From Owenia fusiformis (Eukaryota > Annelida > Polychaeta > Sabellida > Oweniidae), in assembly GCA_903813345.2 (NCBI GenBank), contig CAIIXF020000005.1, positions 6,167,375 through 6,231,374 on the forward strand: a stretch of 64,000 bases of DNA, given 5' to 3'. Positions 47,201 to 59,200 of this stretch are shown here, in pieces. The position numbers were made by a program, and so were the translations under genes. Positions within the stretch are counted from its first letter, which is position 1, and every line of letters starts with the position of its first letter. The notes below the pieces were generated by a model. The model worked only from the letters and a program-made list of their open reading frames with translations, had not been told where the DNA came from and searched no databases.

Positions 47201-50200
47201 TTTTTACAAGTATATACAGGGTGGGCCAAAAAATTTTGCAACTTTTTTATAAGGCAAAAAAAGTATCATAACAATATAGTATTGACATTAAATTTTTTTT
47301 ACAGAAACTTGAGGATAGGCATATTTTACCATTCAAATACTTAAGCTAATACTGACTTCAAATTTTTTTGTCAGATGTTTGAATATTAGTGGTAAATTGT
47401 TCATGTGTCCGAGATTTACCAATTTTCCTAAAAAAATGTGATTTTCTATAATTTTTTTGTGATCATCAATAGCACATTTATTATGTTCACTAAATCTGCT
47501 GCAATCTTTGTTAAGTGGTGTATTGAGCAGCTATTCATTAGGACTAATAAATCAAGGGGTATTCTCCTCCAGATATTCCGTACTGACTTTTGCCCTATGG
47601 CTGGGAGCGCTATCCTGCTGGAATAAGTAATGACTTGGGGCTGAAAAAGCCCTCATTCTCGACAATGTCACTTTTGAAGAATATTAGTCCAGATGAATGG
47701 CCACCCAATACACCAGATGCCAACCCCTGTGACTATCGCACATGGGAGCACCTTGAGCAATGTATTGTAGTTAATGGTTATACCCCACACATTATTGATC
47801 AACTAAAAGAAGTTCTGAAGGAGACGTGAAGAGAATTACCACAAGAATCACTGGATCGCGCCATTAACCAGTTCCGCCCTCGTCTTCGCGCAATAGTGAA
47901 GGTGAAAGACGGATGCATAGAACATTTGTTTAATAAATAATTATTAGATACAGTATAACATAATACCATAGTGACTAGATACTTATATAAACCTATTATT
48001 GGTTAAGCAGTTATCAAAGATTGTAGCAAATTTGGTGAACATAATGAATGTGTTATTGTTGATCACATAAAATCATAGAAAGTCACATTTTCTAGGAAAA
48101 AGGGTAAATCTCGGACACATGAACAATTTACCATTGATATTCAAAGATTCAACAAAAGAAATTTGAAGTCAGTATTAGCTAAAATATTTGAATGGTAAAA
48201 TATGCCTCTCCTAAAGTTTCTTTAAAAAAAATTTCATGTCAATACCTTAATGTAAATATACTTTTCTAGCCTTTTAAAAAAGTTGCAAAATTTTTTGGCC
48301 CACCCTGTACTTGTAAAATACCCTTGAATTTAAGCATAAATGAAGTCCTTTGAAGAAGGATGATATTACGCTTTGAATACATTGTGAATATAGCATTGGC
48401 TTTCAAGATTATTCTCTCATCATCTTCAGATTATAAAATGTAATATACACATGCCCTAATTTGCCTTTAAAGCAAATCAAACTCACAGTATCATAATGTC
48501 TGGTGAGTGCCCATGTTAGTAGACCTAATAGACCTAAGTAGCATCTCTCCCATATTCAACCAACCACCCGGCTACAGTTTTCATTCAGCAATATACTAAA
48601 TGTGATCATCCTGTATTTCTAGCTATTTCCACACTAAATGCTCAGATGGTCATTGTGAATGCCAGCATTGCTGACTTCGGAAGTAAGGTTGATGCTCTTA
48701 AGGCAGCTTTAGCTAATAAGAAAACAGACATAGATAGTACTTTGGTTGATCCTGGCTGTAACGCCGCTGGATGTGGTACCCTTGACACATCAGTCTTGGC
48801 TGTTGATGCAGATTCTGCAAATGTAGGTTGATTTAGGTTGATGGTTGCATAGCTATCATGTTAATTAGACGTTCAGCCACATGGAATATTTTCTGAATAG
48901 ATGTATTAAGATTTTTCCTTCTTGAACCAGTTAGACTCAAGCAAATAGTCACATTCTTTTTTGAACCAGTCAGTGTAACTTTTGGAATTCTAGTTTTTAA
49001 TTACTCTCTGATATTAATTTTGTCATACAGACAATGAATTAACACCTTAAACATATGAGTTGAAGTGTCTTACACATCCAAATGCCAATGTAAAAATATC
49101 AAATGGGACCAAATTAAGTTGTCCTTGCTAATTAACTGACACTATTTGCTTGATATCTAACTGGTGAATATTGAAGGTAGTTGATGTACAATACAATGTT
49201 TTTATGTAATGTATATATCAAGAGACTTTTTGGCCATTCAAATTGTCAAAAATATGCATATTCCTCTCATATTTTCCCCACTTGATTTGAATTACTGTGA
49301 GCGTACATTTTTACAAAATTTTGCGACACAACTTGGTCTTGATTATTCTACTTCACTGAGAAAGTTTTAAAGTAAAATATTAGTTGGCCTAAAGATGATT
49401 GATGAAGACTGGAGGACAGGTAATGAGTTGTATCACATGTTTATTTCAGTTGCCAGACTTTAGCTCTCAGATGAGCATGATGGACAGTGTTAGTGGAGGT
49501 GATAGCCTTACTTCAATGGCTAATGAGGTAAAAGCACACCCTTACACACCCTTACAAGATTTGGTAACACAGTGATGCTTACATCATTGTCACAACCTTG
49601 AATGATCTTCAAGACATTTCAATTTTAATTTGAAATTATGAATAAAAATGTTCTCATTAATTAAGGGAAATTACACGAATGTACTTTTATTTATATTTCA
49701 ATGTTCTAAAAGATTGGGAATTGAATTATCCTATCACTATTTTCAAAAAGCATCAAATTCTCATTTTCATAAAATAAAACAGTATGAACTTTTTAATAAT
49801 GGCAATATTTGTATTTCAGGGTCGGGCAAATTTTTATGATACACCTAATAAAGTGCAGAATGAGTCTGCAGCTACAATTGCAAGTAAGTAAATAATAACA
49901 ACAGTAAACAATTGGAAACAAACACCCAGTGAGTTTCATACACACAAATACCCAGTGTGTTTCATAATTAGAAACAAACACCCAGTGTGTTTCATACATG
50001 CACTTCATGAACTCAGTTTTAGGGTTTGGATTTTTAGAATTCAATCTCAGAGTTTGCTTTGTACACACGTATGATTAAAACATAAATGCCTGATTTTGTT
50101 GTGTTGATTTATCTCAATTGCCTGTAAAATAATAGATAAACTCATAATGTAAAATATTATGATGAGGAACAGTGTTCATTTAATTTTCTCTCCTTACTTT

Positions 50201-53200
50201 TAGCTATGAAGACAATGATCAATGATTTTGATACGACCATATCAGATGCCCTGAACCCTATAGAGGACATGATCAGTGGTATCAGTGGGGATTCCAGTCC
50301 ATTAGCAGGTGTTAATACTCAAGTGGATGACATATTTGGCATGATAACACCTTATGACCAATACAGGTAAGGGGTAGAATTACCAAAGTTGAAAAAATAC
50401 AATACAATGCAAACAATAAATAGATACAAGACTACACTAAATGAGACTTGATTTTTAACCCAATAATTCTAAAATATGCTTGATTACTTTGCTTAAGTAC
50501 CAAATTGTTTAGTCAGCTCCCACTATATTATATATACATTACATACACTAGGCTCCAGGCCCGTAGCCATGGGGGTTCGAGCTGGCCAAAAATTCTTTCA
50601 AAATCATGAAATTTGTCATCATTCTGAGCACTTTTTAAGTTATTTTTGCCTATTTTTGGGCCACAGTTGTCAAAAGTGAACCCCCCTTGGAATTTTCAAA
50701 AAGTGACCCACCCCCCTTCGCAAATCCTGGCTTCAGAGACATGATATTTGTATTTCGTATTTACAGATGGTATGCAGGTATTGGACTGTGCTCTCTCATA
50801 GCCCTAATCGTATTGTTGCTAATAATTGGCGTGGTGATGGGGCTAATAGGCTCTTCGGGTGACCCTTATCCGACCAACAGAGGATGTGTTTCAGACAGCG
50901 GAGGCAGAATGCTACTAGCGTAAGTTTTCTTTCATCCTCTGTTGATTTTATGTTATCACCGTTATCACCATCAAGGTCCTAGAAGCATCATTTGTAACAA
51001 ATTGTTAACTTTGAAACCATGTACTATAAATTACCATGTCAATTGTTAATGCATCATTTATTCAAAATGTAGTTCACAGGAACAGTGTTATGTGTAATAG
51101 ATAAGATTTGCTAGTAGCTAATTAGCGTTATAGTTGTATCTGATGCTTTGTTATCATAAGGTATGCATGATCGAATTAGAAAAAAACTGGAAGTTTTTAA
51201 GGCATATTGTTCCAGGTGTTTATTTTGATTTGATTCTTGAGTAAATGCCATCATATTAATTTAAATGTGCTTCTATTGTAATTGCTATCATATACATGTA
51301 TACAGTATTTCAATGTGTTTCCAGGGCAACTGGCTTTATGTTCATTTTCTCATGGCTGTTGATGCTACTAATCAGCATCTTATTTATGGTTGGAGGCAAC
51401 TTAGAAAAGGTTCTCTGTCAACCAATCATGGACCCTGAATACAAGATTTTTAATAATGTAAGTGTTCTGTAATAGGCTATAAGTGTCCATTAATTTATTG
51501 TTGAATGAACATTGTAAGTGGAACACCTTCCAAGTAGAACATTTTGTCATCCCAAGTTATTCAACTTACACATGCTTTCATTGTCAATTACTTAATGTTA
51601 TTCTCTTCTTCCATGATAACAGTTCTGCATTGAATACCGTTCTCATTGTCGAAATATCTTTAATGTTTAAAATTAGTCTTGCTTCAAGACTGTGTATACC
51701 CATTGTCGTATCTAGGGGTCCAGGGCCCATTTTTTTATCAGACTTTAGATTTGTCCCCCCTTGTTTGTTCCCAGATTCGCCCCTGGTACCCCTCTCCCCC
51801 TGTGTACAGTGTACTTCACCTCCCCAACACAACACAGTTGATAGACATCTAGCAACTATAGTCAATCTCAGTGAGAGATACCTTCTGGTAACAAGACTGT
51901 GTTGGGAAGGTGAAGGGCAGTGAAGTACACTTTGATGATTGAAATCGAAATATTTTATTAGATTTAAAGTTTTAATGAGAAAAAATTACTTTTAGTTATT
52001 GGATGGTCCAGCCAGTCCTCTGGGTGATGGAACAGGGGGATCAGTGCTTGGCAACCTGCTTCTACAAACCAGTACCATCAACCTAACATTTGCAGGCATT
52101 CTAGAGTGAGTATACCATTACTGAAATAGTATATTGTTACACTCTTCGTTGAATACTAACTTTTGAACCCACAGGATCAGCAATTTGTACAATATGTTCT
52201 ATGTAGATTCTCCGCTACCAATTAGATAACACTACAGAGCCATGCTTATATGTTTTTTATCTCATCCCCAAAAGTGGTGATACGATGTAATACAAAAACG
52301 TTGATAGACAAATGTCACTGGCGACGCATTCTTTGTAAATGCTGTATACCCCAACTGAAACCAGTATTTTTCTGATGGTATAGAACAATGCTTGTTTATT
52401 TCAGTGATTGTAAGAATGGAGTGAGTGCATACAAGGCCCTCAAGCTTAGTGCAATGTTTGACATTGCCAATGTCACCGACTACAAAAGTGTATGTACATT
52501 TATTATAGTCAGATTGAATTGACATTGATACTCAAATGGAATGTTCCAAAGTTAACTGTTCAAAAAATATAAATGTTTAGATATAATAGTATATAAAATG
52601 ATTTTGTTTATAACAGTCTTGTTTGTCAATCTGTGATCTGATGTCTCTTATTTTTCATATTAACTTTAAGATAGTAGAATGTCATTGGATTTTTGTGTTT
52701 TTATTTTCAGCAATTTGATTTAGATGCTGAGATTGATAAATTGAATGTTGACCTGTCTGCGGTGAGCATATTTGACGCAAATACAGAGGCGACTCTCAAT
52801 GACTTCAGGGATTCTCTCAATGTTGACTTTAACAGCTTTATAACAGAGGTAAGCCTATTGATACGCCCCCTCTACTATATATAGTTTTGTAGTGTTGTTT
52901 ACCATATATGGTATGTCATTCTGTTTGTCCATTTAAGTCAAATCAGCCTCAATTTGAACAATTCAATGAAAATTGTTTTCTGAAAAATACAGCATGCAAT
53001 CTTGAGTCGCAAAGAAACTTTAATTTAAAGAAGAAACATGATATTGGTAAACAGTGCTCTGGTTTCCTGCCATTTAAAGAACAGAATGAATTTACAGTTC
53101 TTTTGTTTTTCTTTGTTTTTTCTTGTTGCACTTATTGATTTTGATTACATGTATGTACTTGTATAATTATTTGCAAAAAATATAGATATGATCAAAAATT

Positions 53201-56200
53201 AATCTCCTCTGCACTTCTTTATCTAGATTTACAGAAGTGTCATTACAGCACCCTTGTTTCTGCAAGTGGGCTGCTTTGCACATCAGGGGTAGTAGAAATC
53301 AAAATGGAAAGTTATCTACAAAACTACTCATTCACTTTCAGCTAAGTAAAAATTCTACACAAATTGGTTTGGAGGACTTTGCTGTGTCATTGGAAACCTT
53401 GAGAGATGCTACCACTCCATCACCAAACAGTGCAGGAGTAATAGTGAGTGACAGTACCATATTTACTCTATTCACTCTGAAATTTCATGTAACCACTTTA
53501 ATACTCTGGGGCCTACACTCCCAAACCTACACCCCCAAAATGCAATCTGTTTTTCGACGCGCTTTGGTGTCATAAGGTTTCGGTGCCGAAACGGTGCCGG
53601 AACAGCGCCGAATTTTTTTACGATGATAAAACGGCGCCGAATTATATTGGCTGTGTAGTTCTAATGCTCTTAACAGAACAAATGAACAGTTTTGATAATA
53701 AGGTCTGATGACCCCCAAATGCAATGAGAGTTTCAAAATGAAATAAAATCTGCAGGTGCCTAGCAGGTGTCTGTGACTTCAATTCTGATGTGATGAGTAT
53801 TAGATACCAATACTTTAACACAAAAATATTGTTATAATTTAGTTTCACCTTTCAATACAAGTAAAGGTGGGGGGGGGGAGATAAACAACAAGGATTTGAT
53901 AATGGTACTGTTGCCCCCTCCCCTTTGGTCATATTCATACATTGTATTGTGTCATTTTGGTGAAAATGTTTATACACATTTATATCAGGTTTGTTTTCTT
54001 TATTTCAGAGTGATTTCACAACACATGCATCTGATATAAGAGCCATTGAAACCACTGAGCAAGCTGATGTAGATACTGCCAAGGTATTTATTAATACATA
54101 TTTAATTAGCATGGTCAGTAAAAAGGAAGTGTAGGTGTAGATGCTGTAGTATAGGTTTCATGGAATGTCGAACTGGATTTTTTTTTATTAGTTAATAGTA
54201 TATTGTAGTGTTATAACTAATTATTCTAAATTGTTAAATGAATGGTAGATAATCATATCTGATCATATGAAAGCTGTTGATAATCAACCAACAGATTGTC
54301 TTTAAGATATTTTTTTGATGTTTTAGGCTCAGCTTATAACAGACCTGAACAATTTCCAGGCAGCTATAGCATCAGTGCCGGTGAGCAACTCTTATTGTGT
54401 TTGTGTCTTGATTGTACATCTCCATTCATAATGTATTATCTGTTATGAACTCATTTCTATGTATTAAATGAACCATTGAATACTCAATTCAACTTATAGA
54501 TTAGATTTTTGATAGAAGTTACATGTATAGAAACTGAATTGTTCTGAATGATGACGCCAATGGTTTGCAATTTACCAATATCTATATAATAAACCCCCAA
54601 CAATAGGAGCGTTATTTGTATTCAATTTTATAGGTATTTTGATTAACTCAACATCAAAGCTTCTGCTTGTGATGTTTAATGAAACAAAATCCAGTTAACT
54701 CCTCTTTATAGCATTTATGTAAAATGAGCTCATTAAGGTGACAAACAATAGCATATATAGGAAGCATATACAGTGATCTCCCCAGGATTTTTTGGTACAA
54801 AATTTTCATTTTCACAATTCACACTGAAAATTGTCAAAATATGCCCATTTTTCACGATTTTTGTCATTTTCAAGTGGGTGCAAATGGATTTTCAGGTGGG
54901 TGCAAGCCTGTTTTTAAAATCTCAGGTGGGTGCTGCGCCTACTTGCTTTAATGCTGGGGAGATCCACTGATATAAGTAAAATAGAAAATAAATTAAAATG
55001 CAAAATTCCATTGTACCTTTTTGCCTTTCCAGGCACTTTCCAGGCCTCTGTCAGAAGACCAGCCTATGAATGATTTAAATATGTTTTTGTTTGAAATGAT
55101 TGATATCTATTTTTAGGCCCAGATTAACACCACTATAGATACAGCCAAAGCCATGGAGTCTTATGTCCAGAATAATGCAAGTGCTACCATACAAAAAGTG
55201 AGTACCAGGTCTATGAATGGTCATAAATCATTGGGCAGTCTTAAAGGATTTGTTCGAAATTAGATGCTAGCTAGATCAAATGATCACTCTAAAACAATTT
55301 GCATTTTTATTTTGTGGGCTTCTACCACATCCTAAAATTGCGTAATTATTTCACGTAATTCCCTGGAAGTGTACTGCATCCAGCAAGGAAGGTAGTCTCC
55401 CATGAATCACATTTGTACATGTAATTTCATTGTACTTTCAGCATGCAAGGCTATTTGGCGATCGCATCCTTGGCACTGTGGACAGTTTTATAGCTTTTGT
55501 GCTGAATGCTGTAAGTAATCATAAATCTGCATGAACAAGTTTTTACTATAATTACAAATGTAAACGTGGCCAATTTACTACATTGAGCAACATTAGTCAT
55601 CAAAACAAATAGATGGCGCTGGCTCTCTTCACCTAGGTCCAGATTTGCAAATCTCATTTATAAAAACAATTATTCTTTTAAATTTTGTGTTGTTAAAAAA
55701 ATATATACAAGTACATCTTTCATTTGTCTGTTGGAATGGTCTCATGTAATAAATTACCAATTTCAGGTAAATGAGGATATTGGGAAGTGTACTCCAATAT
55801 GGAACCTGTATAACTCCATATTTGGTATTGCTCTCTGTGGATATCTTGTGGATGCTATGGTAAGTTAGAACTTTGGAGTCACTATCTCATTCTTCTGTTT
55901 AAATGTTAATGTCATCATGAACTTCTCAATATTTCATCATTATTAAATGATTTAAATACAAAAGTGTGATAAAATCAATTTTTATTACACTTTCAAGAAT
56001 TTAAAGTGCTATTTTGTAATCACTTTGTTCAAGATACAAGAACATGAATATTAAACATATTGAAACAAATAACTCACCTGAATGGCAGTATGCATGTACA
56101 TGTATGTTAATTTGAAGAGAAAAACTTCCAATTATCAATTACAGCAAACACTGTACAATGAACTTAAAATGCAAAACATTTCAATGCTATTGGGAAGCTC

Positions 56201-59200
56201 TAAAATGATTGTTCACATATAGACATACTTTCATATTTAGACCAAAATTCTTATGGTAGTATGTAGAAGGAAGGAACTGAAATCTATTTCTATGTTAAGG
56301 CCAAAGGGAGACAAATACACATGTTTTACTGGAATTGTTGCATGGTGGCAATTAAACATGCACATCAATTATTCTTTTATTTTTTAGAATGGCTTTTGGT
56401 TTGGACTTGGCTGGTGTGTCTTCTTCTTTATTCCGTCCATCGTATTTTCTGTCCTGTTACAGAAATATTTCCGCAACATGAAGTCTGCTGAAGGTTTCCC
56501 TGTAGAGTATGTACACATTTTAATTAATGTATATTGGAAACTGTCATCGCATGCTATCACAAATAAATATATTTGGATTCGGATACAAAAATATATTTGA
56601 TTCTCTGAATCGATACAATTGAGCTTAGCTTCATGATAGACTAGCTTTGAGTAGAATGAAATTTTTTTTACCTGGAGCTTTTGGTGGATTTTTGGTTGCA
56701 TATACTGAGGCAAGGTTTACAATAGTTCAAAATTTATCCATCATGTCGCTTCTTAATTTCAAAAAGAATGTATCTGCAACTGCATTCTATATGCACTGCA
56801 ATTTATTACAAAGCTTTTTAGTCTGCTATATACTAATAATGAGATTAATGAAGCCAAATATATGAGAGTTTTTTCTAAAATATGGATTGAAGAACAGTGA
56901 CTGGATCACACAGCCTGCTTTGTGTACTGAACGAACAAAGTACATGAGAGGCTCCAGCAGCAGTGTGGTGCAGTCAGAGTTATGCATATAACCCTGTTCT
57001 GAGGTCTATATAGGCCTCTATAATTATAACATGAGGCCAATGATGGAAATTAACAAAAGAGATGAACATTTCATGATTGATTGGAAATCAGGTTGATTAC
57101 CCAGAAATCAACTAATGTTACATCAAAATCAAATGACATCATTACAGGGTGTCCATACTCCATAGATTTCACCTCACTAAGTCTATATAAACCATTCCAA
57201 TGTAATGTTTGTACAAATCATGTTATGATTAAGGTCGATAGAAGGTTTATTGCTTGATCAGGCTATATAATGTACGAGTTTATGTATATTTTATTAGAAA
57301 AAATTCATTAGATATTTTAGTAAACCTGTTTTTCATGGTAGATTAGTTCATGTTCACTACTCTTGTGATTAACCCTTTTCAGCTTATTCATGTTACATAT
57401 ACATTAGACCTATGAAGGTTAATTGCTGGATATTTGAAACATTGTCATTTTTACATACATATTGCTTGCTGTGTTTCAAATTTTATCAATCGTATTATGT
57501 TTATCCTTGTAGCCCTGAGACAAAAGAAGCTGATGTCATGCTAAAGAGGGATTCATATGTTGTGCCCCCTCAACCCATTTTCACCCCAGATGCCCCTCAA
57601 CCCATTTTCACCCCAGATGCCCCTCAACCCATGTTAACCCATGACCAATCAGACAACCAATCACAAAGGAGTGGGAGTGGTCTATTAAAAGGTTCCACCA
57701 ATAAGGTTCATCCTGTTGACTTTGATCCCACCCTTCCTACTGCCCATACAGAAAATGAAAAGAGTCCAGCTCATAAGTACCAAACACCTGTCAAACAAAA
57801 TCAAGTTGAACCTGTTGACTTTGATCCATACAAAGGTGATCCAGCCCCAGATAGCCAAGAGTTACAGTTGCAATATCCTCAGTACATTGGCACTATTGGA
57901 GATGAAGTGACTCCCCTCCCAGGAACTGCTATTGTTGACAAAGGTCAGGTCACAACTGAACAAAAGCTGGATGTTGGTATGGAGTCAGATAAGGTAGATG
58001 AGGATAATAAGCCGGATACAACAGCAGATGCAAAGCAAAATGATCTGGGTGAACCAGAAGGGTTGAATGATGCTAAAGATGATACTTCTACTTTACCACT
58101 TGAAGATCAGTTTATGGCTAAAACCTTTGTGCATGCAGATGATACCAATCAAGGAAATCTAGATGACACTATAAAAGAAGAAAATGTTATAGAAAATAAA
58201 GAGCCAAAAAACCCTGCTGTTGAAGGGGGTGAGGCTACTAAGATTGGAGGGGCTAATGAAGTTGATGATGAGATAAATGGTGAAAGCAATGATACTAAAG
58301 ATGCTCATGTAGGTGATGGTGTTAAAGATGCAGATTCCAAAGAGACCAATGGCACAGAGTCCAATGGGGATGAACCAAACATCAGAGATAGTGAAATCCC
58401 CAAGACATCAGAAGAACCAATGAATTCTAGTCAATCAAGCCTTAAGGAAGAAAACAGGGAAAAGTCCTTCACACAGGATGAACCTGAAAAAGAGTCAAAC
58501 CAATTGAATAATCCAGAGAAAGATGGCAACCAATCCAGGCCAAATGAAGAACAAAATCCTGAAATAGATACAAAAGTTGAGACCCCCAAGTCTGAGGTCC
58601 CATCCCCTAGTACCCCTGTCCCATCTCACCCCACCCCCAAAGATGATCCTAAATAGCAACCTGAGTACATGGACTAATGTAGCAAGATATTGGATAGTAA
58701 GTTACCTGGTGCTATGATTCAGTGTTCATGTATGCTATGTCTGCTCACATACGTCCTTTAAACAATTGCTAACCAGTACAACGTACCTTTATACATGTAT
58801 GTTATATTACCCCCGAGTTGTTCATCTAATAGAATTGAAATTGTTCGTCCATGTATGTCCTGTTATATTTGTCCTTTTGATATTATGTGTAGTTTGGCTC
58901 GTCTTATGTTTTTAATTCCAACTAGGTTTTACACTCTACAAGTTGTAATGCAATAATGATACTTGTAGGTTATGCTCTAAAACTAGGTTTGATTGATCTT
59001 ATACTTTCCATGTCTAACCATATTGAGTTTTTAGATTAACACTTTTGAATTTCAAATAGAGACTTATTGCACATTATTCTTTAATTTTCCAGATTTTATC
59101 ATGACATTACATTTTGTAGATGGGACTGCTGCTTATAAATGTATGCTTCTAAATCTCGTATTATATCACGATTATATAATGTAGAAATGATGTTGTTACA

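Larger units (their letters stand above)
46957..48622. other. Prominin intron 6
   Basis: Largely occupied by a mariner element (47217-48307); the remainder is unremarkable. Confidence 0.6.

Noticed and set aside
51483-51923. 146-codon plus-strand ORF in prominin intron 12
   Set aside because: Crosses repeat fragments and a foldback element, has no splice support, and the composition looks non-coding.
57716-57910. Overlapping plus-strand ORF inside the long prominin exon
   Set aside because: A shadow frame; the main frame joins exon 22 in phase and runs 381 codons.
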